DNA of 13,191 bases from positions 1 to 13,191 of the forward strand of contig USKV01000017.1 of NCBI GenBank assembly GCA_900555355.1, read 5' to 3'. The DNA is from an uncultured Collinsella sp. Its GTDB lineage: Bacteria > Actinomycetota > Coriobacteriia > Coriobacteriales > Coriobacteriaceae. Positions 1-8,800 of the stretch are shown here, in pieces; within the stretch, counting starts at the first letter, position 1, and the number at the start of each line of letters is the position of its first letter. The position numbers and the translations under genes are program-made. A model generated the notes under the pieces. That model was not told the origin of the DNA. It searched no databases and saw nothing but the letters and a program-made list of their open reading frames with translations.

Positions 1-2232
<2,232 letters not shown>

Positions 2233-2268
2233 TCAAACCGCACTGAATCGGCAGCCGCCAGACTGAGG

Positions 2269-2471
2269 TGGACAGTTAGTTCAGATACGTATAAATCCTA
2301 GAGCTGGATCAGGCACGAACACCTCTGTTTCGACTAATTTGGGCTCCTCGAGGCCATGTAAACGTCCCATCCTCCCTTCCAAACGCCCATCCGAGCCCCA
2401 TCCCAATCAGAAATTGCTCAAAACGCATCCCAAGCTGCCCAAGATTTATACGTATCTGAACCAACTGTCCA
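2269..2471. repeat. MITE-like element with 29-bp terminal inverted repeats
   Basis: Two 29-nt arms, 2269-2297 and 2443-2471, are inverted copies with a single mismatch (position 10, A versus G). They begin TGGACAGTT and end GTATAAATC. They enclose about 145 bp with no credible coding frame. The outer ends are TG...CA, as in many insertion-sequence termini. No clear target-site duplication is visible beside the arms. Together with the terminator at 2541-2581 this accounts for most of the gap between ligA and htrA (2161-2607); the remaining 2161-2268 is the ligA leader and contains only a small hairpin (2227-2241). A non-autonomous transposable element (MITE) is the simplest reading. A large cruciform regulatory site is the alternative. 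Confidence 0.6.
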
Positions 2472-2540
2472 GACCATTACGAACCAGGCCTCTTGTCAGC
2501 TCCATGTGATCCGTTTTCCTCCGTCCCCAACGGATCAATA

Positions 2541-2581
2541 AGAAAAGAGGGGCTGCCCCGCGTTGGCGGAACAGCCCCTCT
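2541..2581 (-). terminator. Rho-independent terminator of htrA
   Basis: A perfect 10-bp stem (2546-2555 with 2572-2581, AGAGGGGCTG) encloses a second 4-bp stem (CCGC/GCGG). Read on the minus strand it is followed by TTTTCTTATT. It lies 27 bp after the htrA stop codon. Confidence 0.9.
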
Positions 2582-2607
2582 GGCATTGGTATGTGCGAAA
2601 CGGCTCG

Positions 2608-4068
2608 TTAGAAACCCTGACCGTAGCCCTGACCCTGGCCCTGCTGGCCCAGCAGCTCCTCCAGATACTGGCGCAGCTGCTCATCGGTAATACCGCCGTT
2701 GCCGGTGTCGGTCGCGCTATCGTCCTGCTGCTGGTTCTGCAGCTCCTCGTCAGAGCCTAGCTCGACGGTGACCTTCTTCTCTTCCTTACCGCGCATGAGC
2801 GTGATCTCGACCTTCTCGCCCACCTCGTGGCTGCGCAGCGCGATGATTAGGCCATCGGCGCTCGTAATCTCGTCGTCGCCCAGCTTGGTAATGACATCAC
2901 CCTCCTGGATGCCGGCCTTGGCTGCAGGACCGTCCTCGACAACGCTCGCCACATACGCGCCGCTATCGGTACTCAGCTTGTTGGTGCGGGCGTTAAGCGC
3001 ATTGACGCTCGAGAGCGTGGCGCCCAGGTACGGGTGCACCGGCGTCTTACCGTCGATGATCTGGTCGGCAATGTCCTTGGCGTAGTTAACGGGAATAGCA
3101 AAGCCCACGCCCGAGCTGGAGCCCGAGTAGCTCTCGATAAGCGAGTTGATGCCCACGAGCTCGCCGTTATCGTTAACGAGCGCGCCGCCGGAGTTGCCCG
3201 GGTTGATGGCGGCATCGGTCTGGATCATGTTGGCGTAGATGGTGTTGCCGCTGGTAGAGCTCATGGCCGTGGAGCGATAGAGCGCCGAGACAATACCCGT
3301 GGAGACAGACTGCTCGTTGCCGAACGGCGAACCGATCGCCATGACCCACTCGCCCACGTTGAGCTTGGAGGAGTCACCGATCTCGATCGGCGTGAGCTTG
3401 GAGGCGTCGGCGTCCTTGAGCTTGATGACGGCCAGGTCGCTTGAGGCGTCGTTGCCCACGAACTCGGCCTCATAGGTGGTGCCGTCGTCCATGGTCACCA
3501 CATACTGGTCATAGCCATCGACCACGTGGTTGTTGGTGAGGATGTGGCCCTCGGTATCGAGCACCACGCCCGAACCGACGCTGCCCGAGCTGTCCGACTC
3601 GTCGGCAGACTGCGAAAGCGAGCCATTCTGGCTGCCGCTCGAAGTGGCGGTGATGGAAACGACGGAAGGCAGGGCCTTGGCAGAAACGGCCTCGGCCAGC
3701 GTGGTGTCCTCGGAGTCGATGGTGATCTTTTGCGTCGATGAACCCGAAGCACCCGCCGTCACTGCATTCTTTCCGCCGCCAATGTTGAGCGTGCCGCTCA
3801 TAATGAGCGCGATGACCAGCAGGGCTCCGCAGGCACAGCCGGCGAGCGCTGTAATGAAAATCGGCAGCTTTTTGGTCTTGGTCTTGACCACTGTGTGCTT
3901 GTTTACAACCTGCTGGCCGCCCAACGGCTTGCCGGTCTGCGTGTCGTAGGCCTGCACGTAGGGAATGTTGCCGTCGGCAGGCGTCGACTCCACCTGCACG
4001 CGCGGTTGCTGCTGAGTCTCGCCGGCGTGGCCCGCATCCTGGGGACGCTGGGAATCGTTCTCGCTCAT
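2608..4068 (-). CDS. htrA: Membrane-anchored HtrA/Deg-type serine protease with PDZ domain
   Basis: Trypsin-like quality-control protease expected to act outside the membrane on misfolded or damaged exported proteins. The 486-aa product has a hydrophilic, Gln-rich cytoplasmic N-terminus (1-66), one membrane segment (about 68-92), a Ser/Gly linker, a protease domain (about 120-335) and one PDZ domain (about 345-440). The catalytic triad is visible: His181 in TNNHVVDG, Asp211 in SSDLAVIKL and Ser293 in GNSGGALV. The tail is acidic, then Gln/Gly-rich (GQQGQGQGYGQGF). I chose the ATG at 4068 because AAAGGAT lies about 7 nt upstream; an in-frame ATG at 4107 adds 13 residues without a good ribosome site. 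It is a single gene with its own terminator. The topology matches the actinobacterial PepD/HtrA and Firmicute HtrA groups; the precise subfamily is not certain. Confidence 0.93.
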   Translation of the reverse strand: MSENDSQRPQDAGHAGETQQQPRVQVESTPADGNIPYVQAYDTQTGKPLGGQQVVNKHTVVKTKTKKLPIFITALAGCACGALLVIALIMSGTLNIGGGKNAVTAGASGSSTQKITIDSEDTTLAEAVSAKALPSVVSITATSSGSQNGSLSQSADESDSSGSVGSGVVLDTEGHILTNNHVVDGYDQYVVTMDDGTTYEAEFVGNDASSDLAVIKLKDADASKLTPIEIGDSSKLNVGEWVMAIGSPFGNEQSVSTGIVSALYRSTAMSSTSGNTIYANMIQTDAAINPGNSGGALVNDNGELVGINSLIESYSGSSSGVGFAIPVNYAKDIADQIIDGKTPVHPYLGATLSSVNALNARTNKLSTDSGAYVASVVEDGPAAKAGIQEGDVITKLGDDEITSADGLIIALRSHEVGEKVEITLMRGKEEKKVTVELGSDEELQNQQQDDSATDTGNGGITDEQLRQYLEELLGQQGQGQGYGQGF

Positions 4069-4097
4069 GGCTGCGATCCTTTCGTCTAATAACCAAA

Positions 4098-4121
4098 GGC
4101 CCGCCAAACATGTGGCGGGCC
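4098..4121. other. 8-bp GC-rich hairpin in the htrA leader
   Basis: GGCCCGCC at 4098-4105 pairs perfectly with GGCGGGCC at 4114-4121 around an 8-nt loop. On the minus strand it lies about 30 nt before the htrA start and is followed by a weak T-rich stretch (TTTGGTTATT). It could be a second, weaker terminator for upstream transcription or a leader structure affecting htrA. Role not established. Confidence 0.5.
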
Positions 4122-4204
4122 ATCATTGTTCACGTTGAGTTGTACCCCAATATGCGGGCGCAAGTGTATGAGAACGCAATCTTTTAGGAAGGCTTAAGTT
4201 CTGC

Positions 4205-4270
4205 CGCAGGCCCGAAAGGACCCGGCCTGCGCCAAAACCACCACAAAGGTGCCTGTCCCCTTTGTGGTGG
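4205..4270 (-). terminator. Terminator hairpin(s) after glnR, REP-like
   Basis: The main stem is 12 bp and perfect (CCACCACAAAGG at 4238-4249 with 4259-4270, loop of 9). On the minus strand it is followed by TTTTGG. It begins 5 bp after the glnR stop codon, so it most likely ends that operon. A second 8-bp stem (CGCAGGCC, 4205-4212 with 4224-4231) follows without a T-run. The first hairpin has the core GGGGACAGGCACC, which I associate from memory with REP-like repeats in several phyla. Confidence 0.75.
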
Positions 4271-4274
4271 AAAT

Positions 4275-4937
4275 CTAGTCCTTAAACAGATAGCCCACGC
4301 CGCGGACGGTGGTAATGTGCGCCGCGATCTGCGGGCCCACCTTGGAGCGGATGCGTCGAATATGCACGTCGACGGTGCGCGTGCCGCCGCAGTACTCGAA
4401 GCCCCACACGCGGTGCAGCAGTACCTCGCGGCTGTAGGCACGGTTGGGATGCGTCGCCAAAAAGCTCAGCAGCGAGTACTCCATCAGCGTCAGGTCGATG
4501 GGCTCGTTATCGAGTGTCACCTGGTAGGTGGCCAGGTTAATCTCGAGGTTATCGATGTTGAGCACATCGTCGGCGGCGACGGTCTCCTCCTCGCCCATCA
4601 GGCGCTGTGCACGAGCCTTAAGCTCGTTGGGCGTCGCCGTGGGGCATACAAAGTCGGCATGCGCGTGATTCGGCAGGCGCAAGGTACCGAGCGCCTCGTC
4701 GTCGACGATCACCAACATGGGGACGCCGCCGCGATCGTCAAGCCACTTGGCAATCTGATCGATGCGGTCGCTGCGGATGCCATCGGAATCGAGGATCAGC
4801 AGGTCAAAGTCGTGCGCCGCAGTCGGCGAATCGGGGGTGGCCAGGCTCACCTCGACACCCAGGGTGGTCGTCAAGCTGCGGGCAAACTCGTGGAAGCGCG
4901 TCGTGCGCGCCATGAACAGGGCACTCTTTTCGGACAT
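4275..4937 (-). CDS. glnR: GlnR-like atypical OmpR-family response regulator
   Basis: Probable nitrogen-response transcription factor. The 220-aa protein has a degenerate receiver domain (about 8-115) and an OmpR/PhoB winged helix (about 125-218) ending in TTVRGVGYLF. The DNA-binding part carries VWGFEYCGGTRTVDVHIRR, very like actinobacterial GlnR as I remember it. In the receiver, the Asp of FDLLILD sits at position 50, as in GlnR. The usual N-terminal acidic pair is absent, and the switch Lys-Pro is replaced (ADFVCPTATP), so phosphorelay control is doubtful. No histidine kinase gene is nearby. The start at 4937 has GGAGG about 7 nt upstream; a longer frame from 5021 would overlap the upstream gene. 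It lies 50 bp after the synthetase-like gene, a context that supports nitrogen control. Alternative: a general orphan OmpR-type regulator. Confidence 0.8.
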   Translation of the reverse strand: MSEKSALFMARTTRFHEFARSLTTTLGVEVSLATPDSPTAAHDFDLLILDSDGIRSDRIDQIAKWLDDRGGVPMLVIVDDEALGTLRLPNHAHADFVCPTATPNELKARAQRLMGEEETVAADDVLNIDNLEINLATYQVTLDNEPIDLTLMEYSLLSFLATHPNRAYSREVLLHRVWGFEYCGGTRTVDVHIRRIRSKVGPQIAAHITTVRGVGYLFKD

Positions 4938-4987
4938 ATCGGCCTCCAAAGAAATGAGCTCAATCGTACTGGAACAAGCCAGCGCGA

Positions 4988-6325
4988 TTAGGAGTTCGCC
5001 AGGTAGTGCTTGATCTCCCACTCGGTGATCGTAGACTCAAACTTATGCCACTCGTCGCGCTTCTTTTTGAGGAAGAAGCTGTGGATATGCTCGCCGAGGG
5101 CATCCTTCATAAACTGCGAGTCCTCAAACACGTCGAGCGCCTCTTTGAGCGAACGCGGCAGCGGCGTGTAGCCGGCCTCGACCATCTGGCGGTCGGTAAG
5201 CTTGAGCGTCTCGGCCGTTGCCTCGGGCGGGAGCTCCAGCTTGCGCTCGATGCCGTCCAGACCAGCCGCCAGCGTGACGGCGTTGACCAGATACGGGTTG
5301 GCCATGGGATCGGGACTGCGCAGCTCGATGCGCGTGGACAGCTGCTTGCCGGGCTTGTAGACCGGGATGCGGACCATACTCGCGCGGTTGCGCAGGCCCC
5401 ACGTGGCGTACTGCGGCACGGAGTCGCCGCCCGTGGTGATGCGCTTGTACGAGTTGACCGTGGGGTTGGTGATGGCGCTAATCTCGCGGGCATGCGCCAG
5501 GATGCCGGCCATGTAGTGTTTGGCGACGTCGGAGAGGTGGTACTTCTCGTCGTCCTCGCCCCAAAAGACGTTGTTGCCGTCGTGGTCGAACAGCGACTGG
5601 CACAGGAACATAGCGCTGCCATCCTCGCCCGCCAGCGGCTTGGGCATAAAGGAGGCGTGGCAACCGCTCTCGTAGGCCTGCTGCTTAATGATGAGTTTGG
5701 CCGTGGTGATGGCGTCGGACATGCTCAGGGCCTCGGCGTGGCGCAGGCTCATGCCGTGCTGCGAGCGGCCGGCGGCGTGGAAGGTGTACTCCACGGGCAC
5801 GGACATCTTCTCGAGCGTGAGGACCGTGTTGCGGCGCAGGTCGCGAGCGGCATCGCTCACCGAAAGATCGAAGTAGCCCACGTTGTCGAGCGGCTCGGGG
5901 GTGTGCTCGTCGGGGAAGTAGTAATACTCCAGCTCAGCGCCCACGTTGAGCAGATAGCCGGCCTTCTCGGCCTTGTAGAACATGCGGCGCAGGGCATCGC
6001 GCGGGTCGCCGGCAAACGGCTTGCGATCGGGAGTGCACACGTCACAGAACACGCGGGCGACGCCGTTGTGACTCGGACGCCACGGCAGAATCTGAAAGGT
6101 CGAAGCATCGGGAAACGCGAGCATGTCGGCTTCCTCGGGCGTGGCAAAGCCCTCGATGGCCGAGCCGTCAAAGCCAATACCCTCCTCAAAAGCGACCTCG
6201 AGGTCCTCGGGGCTAATGGCAAAGTTCTTGAGGCGGCCGAGAATGTCGACAAACCACAGACGCACAAAGCGGATGTCACGCTGCTCTACGGAGCGGAGTA
6301 CGTAATCGATGTTCTGCTGGTTCAT
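4988..6325 (-). CDS. glnA: Glutamine synthetase family protein (type I-alpha-like, divergent active site)
   Basis: The family makes glutamine from glutamate, ammonia and ATP. The 445-aa protein aligns over its whole length with Bacillus-type GS (about 444 aa) and lacks the adenylylation loop of beta-type enzymes. Preserved: GFDGSAIEGF (51-60), GAELEYYYF with Glu131 and Glu133, SFMPKPL, NPTVNSYKR, LRNRASMVRIP, and RIELRSPDPMANPYL with Glu334 and Arg336. Changed: the HHEVAPGQHE motif reads FHAAGRSQHG, so two metal-ligand glutamates become Ala184 and Gly191. In GSGMH the metal-ligand His becomes Phe240. The flap motif GYEAP is replaced by GGDSV. The start ATG has AAAGGGGAG upstream. Catalytic competence as a glutamine synthetase is therefore uncertain; it may be a paralogue with another ligand or a regulatory role. 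It precedes glnR and is probably co-transcribed with it. Confidence 0.85.
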   Translation of the reverse strand: MNQQNIDYVLRSVEQRDIRFVRLWFVDILGRLKNFAISPEDLEVAFEEGIGFDGSAIEGFATPEEADMLAFPDASTFQILPWRPSHNGVARVFCDVCTPDRKPFAGDPRDALRRMFYKAEKAGYLLNVGAELEYYYFPDEHTPEPLDNVGYFDLSVSDAARDLRRNTVLTLEKMSVPVEYTFHAAGRSQHGMSLRHAEALSMSDAITTAKLIIKQQAYESGCHASFMPKPLAGEDGSAMFLCQSLFDHDGNNVFWGEDDEKYHLSDVAKHYMAGILAHAREISAITNPTVNSYKRITTGGDSVPQYATWGLRNRASMVRIPVYKPGKQLSTRIELRSPDPMANPYLVNAVTLAAGLDGIERKLELPPEATAETLKLTDRQMVEAGYTPLPRSLKEALDVFEDSQFMKDALGEHIHSFFLKKKRDEWHKFESTITEWEIKHYLANS

Positions 6326-6360
6326 GTCGCTCCCCTTTCTTTCGGGCGGGTTTCGACTGG

Positions 6361-6406
6361 TCTATATCGCAGATACTATCGCAGAAAAATGTTTCCGCAG
6401 GGTTAA
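6361..6406 (-). promoter_or_regulatory. GlnR-box-like site and promoter region of the GS-like gene
   Basis: Minus-strand TTAAC-CCTGCG-GAAAC (6391-6406) fits the actinobacterial GlnR consensus gTnAc-n6-GaAAc except at the first base. It lies 66-81 bp before the start codon. Downstream are -10-like sequences (TAGTAT at 6373-6378, TATAGA at 6361-6366) with no good -35, as expected for an activator-dependent promoter. A 9-bp direct repeat TATCGCAGA (6365-6373 and 6377-6385) overlaps the -10 area. Motif match only. Confidence 0.5.
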
Positions 6407-6459
6407 AGCGTATCAAGCGCTCAAAAAACGTGTGTGAACAGGCAGTTGCGAACGAGCGG

Positions 6460-7482
6460 TTAGCGCGAGGTCGAGGCGCGGTGTTCGATGCGGCCGGGGA
6501 TCTCGATGCGTTTGGGCGCCAGCTTTGCGGCCTCGCCCACGGTGGTGGTAACGACGTCGATGCGCTCGGAAAGGCGCTCGACTACGCGCTCGGCAATGGT
6601 GAGGGTGTCCTGCGCGGCCGTGGTGACGCCGCCAAAGAGCACATGGTTCCAGGGGTAGTCGTCAAACGTCGCGATCTTGAGCCCCGCCGGCAGCGAGGGA
6701 CCAAGCTGCGCCAGCGCCTCGGTCAGACGCAGGAAAACCAGGCCGTTGACGGCGATAAGGCCGAGCCTTTTGCCCGCGTAGTCGCGGATGGTCTTGTCCA
6801 AACGGCCAACGCCCGTGGCGCCACCGTCGGCCAGGGTGACGACCTCGCCCGCAAGGCCGCGGCGCGAAAGCTCGTCGGCAAAGGCCTCGGCGCGCTCTCG
6901 ACGCACGGGGCTATCGTCGCTTGCCTCGGTGAGCAGGCACAGACGCTCGCTGCCCGCAGCTGCCAAGGCGTCTACCAAGCCGGCGACCAGCTCACGGTTG
7001 TTAGATGTCACCAGATCGACACCGCCGTCGGCAACGTCGCGGTCGAGCAGCACGACGGGCAGACGTCCCGCTGCCGCGGCGATCGCCTCGTCATTGCCTC
7101 CGCAGGTGTTGACGACCAGGCCGTCCACGCCGGCATCGATAAGTCTGGTGAGCGACTCCGCTTCCTTAGCGGGGTCGTTGCCGCTAATGGCCGTCATGAG
7201 CGAGCAGCCGCGCGCCGCGGCGCTGGCGGAAAGGCCCTCGAGCATGGCGCTCGAGAATGGGTTGGCGATGTCGGCCAAGATCACGCCGATGAGATTGGTG
7301 CGCGAGCTGCGCAGATTGCGCGCAGCGGCACGCGGGCGATAGCCGGTGCGCTCGATGACCTCGGCAATGCGGGCACGGGTCTCCTCGGTCATTTGCCCGG
7401 GGCGGTTGTTGAGATAGCGCGAGACCGTGGCCGGACTCACGCCCGCCTCGGCGGCAATGTCCTTGATTCTCATCTGCGCCAT
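6460..7482 (-). CDS. LacI-family transcriptional regulator
   Basis: Sugar- or metabolite-responsive DNA-binding repressor, cytoplasmic. The 340-aa protein starts with a LacI helix-turn-helix (residues 4-26, IKDIAAEAGVSPATVSRYLN) and hinge helix (about 50-60). A periplasmic-binding-protein-like effector domain follows (ANPFSSAMLEGL, DGLVVNTCGG, VVLLDRDVADGGVDLVTSNN, ATFDDYPWNHVLFGGVTT). The start at 7482 has GGGG about 6 nt upstream; a longer frame from 7530 lacks a good site. The effector cannot be read from the sequence, and no transport or catabolic genes stand beside it, so its targets are probably elsewhere. It follows the GntR gene in the same direction with a 124-bp gap, so co-transcription is possible but not shown. 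Confidence 0.92.
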   Translation of the reverse strand: MAQMRIKDIAAEAGVSPATVSRYLNNRPGQMTEETRARIAEVIERTGYRPRAAARNLRSSRTNLIGVILADIANPFSSAMLEGLSASAAARGCSLMTAISGNDPAKEAESLTRLIDAGVDGLVVNTCGGNDEAIAAAAGRLPVVLLDRDVADGGVDLVTSNNRELVAGLVDALAAAGSERLCLLTEASDDSPVRRERAEAFADELSRRGLAGEVVTLADGGATGVGRLDKTIRDYAGKRLGLIAVNGLVFLRLTEALAQLGPSLPAGLKIATFDDYPWNHVLFGGVTTAAQDTLTIAERVVERLSERIDVVTTTVGEAAKLAPKRIEIPGRIEHRASTSR

Positions 7483-7550
7483 AGCGCACCCCGTTTCCCA
7501 TTTGTCGGCAGTCTGAGCCATTTTAGGCATGTTTTAAAAATCTCGGTTGC

Positions 7551-7579
7551 AAAACGCTGCAGGTGAGCAGCATCGTTTT
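7551..7579 (-). terminator. Hairpin between gntR-type and lacI-type genes
   Basis: AAAACG-CTGC (7551-7560) pairs with GCAGCATCGTTTT (7567-7579) with a 3-nt bulge. On the minus strand it ends in TTTT, 28 bp after the GntR stop. It may be a weak terminator of the GntR gene, or an operator for the LacI-type regulator 70 bp downstream. The sequence does not decide. Confidence 0.35.
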
Positions 7580-7606
7580 TACGCCTCGAGCAGATGCGAT
7601 GATGGG

Positions 7607-8299
7607 CTAGATAGCCGAGTCTTTAGACAGCTCAAAATAGTCAGGATGTAAGGCGATAACCGGGCCCTGCTCCTCGGGCATCAGGTGCAGGTGTGTCTCG
7701 GCCAGATAGCTCGCCGTGTCGGTATCGCCCTTTTTAATGGCCTCGAGAATTCGGCGATGCTGCCGACGAATCGGCTCCCAATCCAGATCCTGAGAGACCA
7801 TACGCAACCAGTTGTATCGCTCAAAATGCGTATTGACGCTCTTCATCCAATCCCACAACATGTGGCGGCCGGCAATCTCAAAACACGCCTCATGGAACAG
7901 GTTGTCCAGATCGAAAAAGCGACGCGTTTCGCTATGGTCGAGCGACTCGGACTCGGCAAGAATCTGCTCGAGCCGATGCTTTTGCTCGGGCGTGGCGGCC
8001 GAACAGCATTTAATAAGCACGCTTCTCTCGAGCTTCTCACGCAAGAAGCAGGCGTTTTCGGCGTGTTCCATGCTGATCTTAGAGACGTAGGTGCCGCTTT
8101 TGGGGCGCGTTTCCACCAGCTCCTGCTCACGCAGGCGTACAAAGGACTCGCGAATGGGCGTGCGCCCGATTCCCGTCTCCTTTTCCAGACCAATCGCCGA
8201 AAGGCGCGTGCCGGGCTTGAGCTCGGCATAGATGATCTTGGAGCGCAATGCGTTGTATGCCTGATCTTGCAGGCTCTGATAATGCTGGTGTTGTTCCAT
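7607..8299 (-). CDS. GntR-family regulator, FadR/FCD subfamily
   Basis: Transcriptional repressor or activator responding to a small acid-type metabolite; cytoplasmic dimer. The 230-aa protein has a winged helix (about 8-75: LRSKIIYAELKPGTRLS, GIGRTPIRESFVRLREQELV, GTYVS) and an all-helical FCD domain (about 82-205). The probable metal-site residues of the FCD pocket are present: Asp132 and His136 in LDNLFHEACFEIAG, His181 in RRQHRRILEAI, and His203 in ETHLHL. I chose the ATG at 8299 (CGAGGG upstream). A frame open to 8479 would add 60 residues unlike any GntR and runs into repeat DNA. No enzyme or transporter gene is adjacent, so ligand and regulon are unknown. Confidence 0.92.
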   Translation of the reverse strand: MEQHQHYQSLQDQAYNALRSKIIYAELKPGTRLSAIGLEKETGIGRTPIRESFVRLREQELVETRPKSGTYVSKISMEHAENACFLREKLERSVLIKCCSAATPEQKHRLEQILAESESLDHSETRRFFDLDNLFHEACFEIAGRHMLWDWMKSVNTHFERYNWLRMVSQDLDWEPIRRQHRRILEAIKKGDTDTASYLAETHLHLMPEEQGPVIALHPDYFELSKDSAI

Positions 8300-8338
8300 A
8301 AAGCCCTCGGATAAGTCCTCGGTTAGTCGAATACCACC

Positions 8339-8355
8339 ATGCAATACTATCGCAT
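8339..8355. promoter_or_regulatory. 17-bp palindrome in the GntR-gene leader, candidate operator
   Basis: ATGCAATACTATCGCAT is a 17-bp palindrome with one mismatched pair, centred about 48 bp before the GntR start codon. The minus strand also contains a -10-like TAGTAT there. Position and symmetry suit an autoregulatory GntR operator. Inference from the motif only. Confidence 0.4.
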
Positions 8356-8430
8356 CGACACGCCCCAGCTCCCAATCAGTCTTTTTGGGACGGGGCTTTT
8401 TGGCTACCCTGAGCCGCAGGTCGGCCCCTT

Positions 8431-8590
8431 GCCACAAAAGTGGCCCATCTACTACGTTAACACGGATAGCCTCGGCCATACCGAAAACCGTGAAAACAAA
8501 ACCGCAGGTAGACAGCTTGTCGATTTTCGAAAAAGCCGACTATGGTTGACCCCTGCGGCTTAAACGTAGTAGATAGGCCCTTTTCGTGGC
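8431..8590. repeat. Nested 160-bp inverted repeat
   Basis: The outer arms, 8431-8459 and 8562-8590, are inverted copies matching at 24 of 29 positions, with an exact core ATCTACTACGTT. Inside them CCGCAGG (8502-8508) pairs with CCTGCGG (8552-8558). At the centre 8519-8540 forms a hairpin around TTTTCGAAAA. The frames crossing it are not protein-like. It fills most of the gap between the GntR gene (8299) and the tandem repeats (8714). It may be a MITE or a structured RNA; 8591-8713 holds nothing I recognise. Confidence 0.6.
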
Positions 8591-8713
8591 GCAGCACTAC
8601 TGCACCCCAAATTGGCACCCCGAGCCCTCGTGAGTTGCCAACAAGCTGTTCGCCCAGCGCTTTATCCGCGCGGCATTCGGAAAATAGCACCACCGTAAGA
8701 ACCCGCGAACAGC

Positions 8714-8783
8714 GCTATATGTTGCTATATCTCACTATACTTTGCTATATCTTGCTATACTTTGCTATATCTTGCTATATCTT
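8714..8783 (+). repeat. Seven tandem 10-bp repeats upstream of the ATPase gene
   Basis: Seven head-to-tail decamers with consensus GCTATATCTT: GCTATATGTT, GCTATATCTC, ACTATACTTT, GCTATATCTT, GCTATACTTT, GCTATATCTT, GCTATATCTT. The array ends 17 bp before the ATPase ATG. Copies 3 and 5 contain TATACT, a near-consensus -10 box. The period is close to one helical turn. It may be an iterated protein-binding site, a promoter with repeated -10 elements, or a slippage-prone switch. Confidence 0.85.
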
Positions 8784-8800
8784 GAGCAAAGGTGGCTCAC

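Noticed and set aside
5006..6406. 466-codon plus-strand frame
   Set aside because: Exact antisense shadow of the glutamine-synthetase-like gene; composition (VARLGRGVD-like) is typical of GC-rich shadows.
6430..7566. 378-codon plus-strand frame
   Set aside because: Antisense shadow of the LacI-family gene with no recognisable domain.
8300..8479. 60-residue N-terminal extension of the GntR-family protein
   Set aside because: Not GntR-like, overlaps an inverted repeat and lacks a ribosome site; the ATG at 8299 has one.
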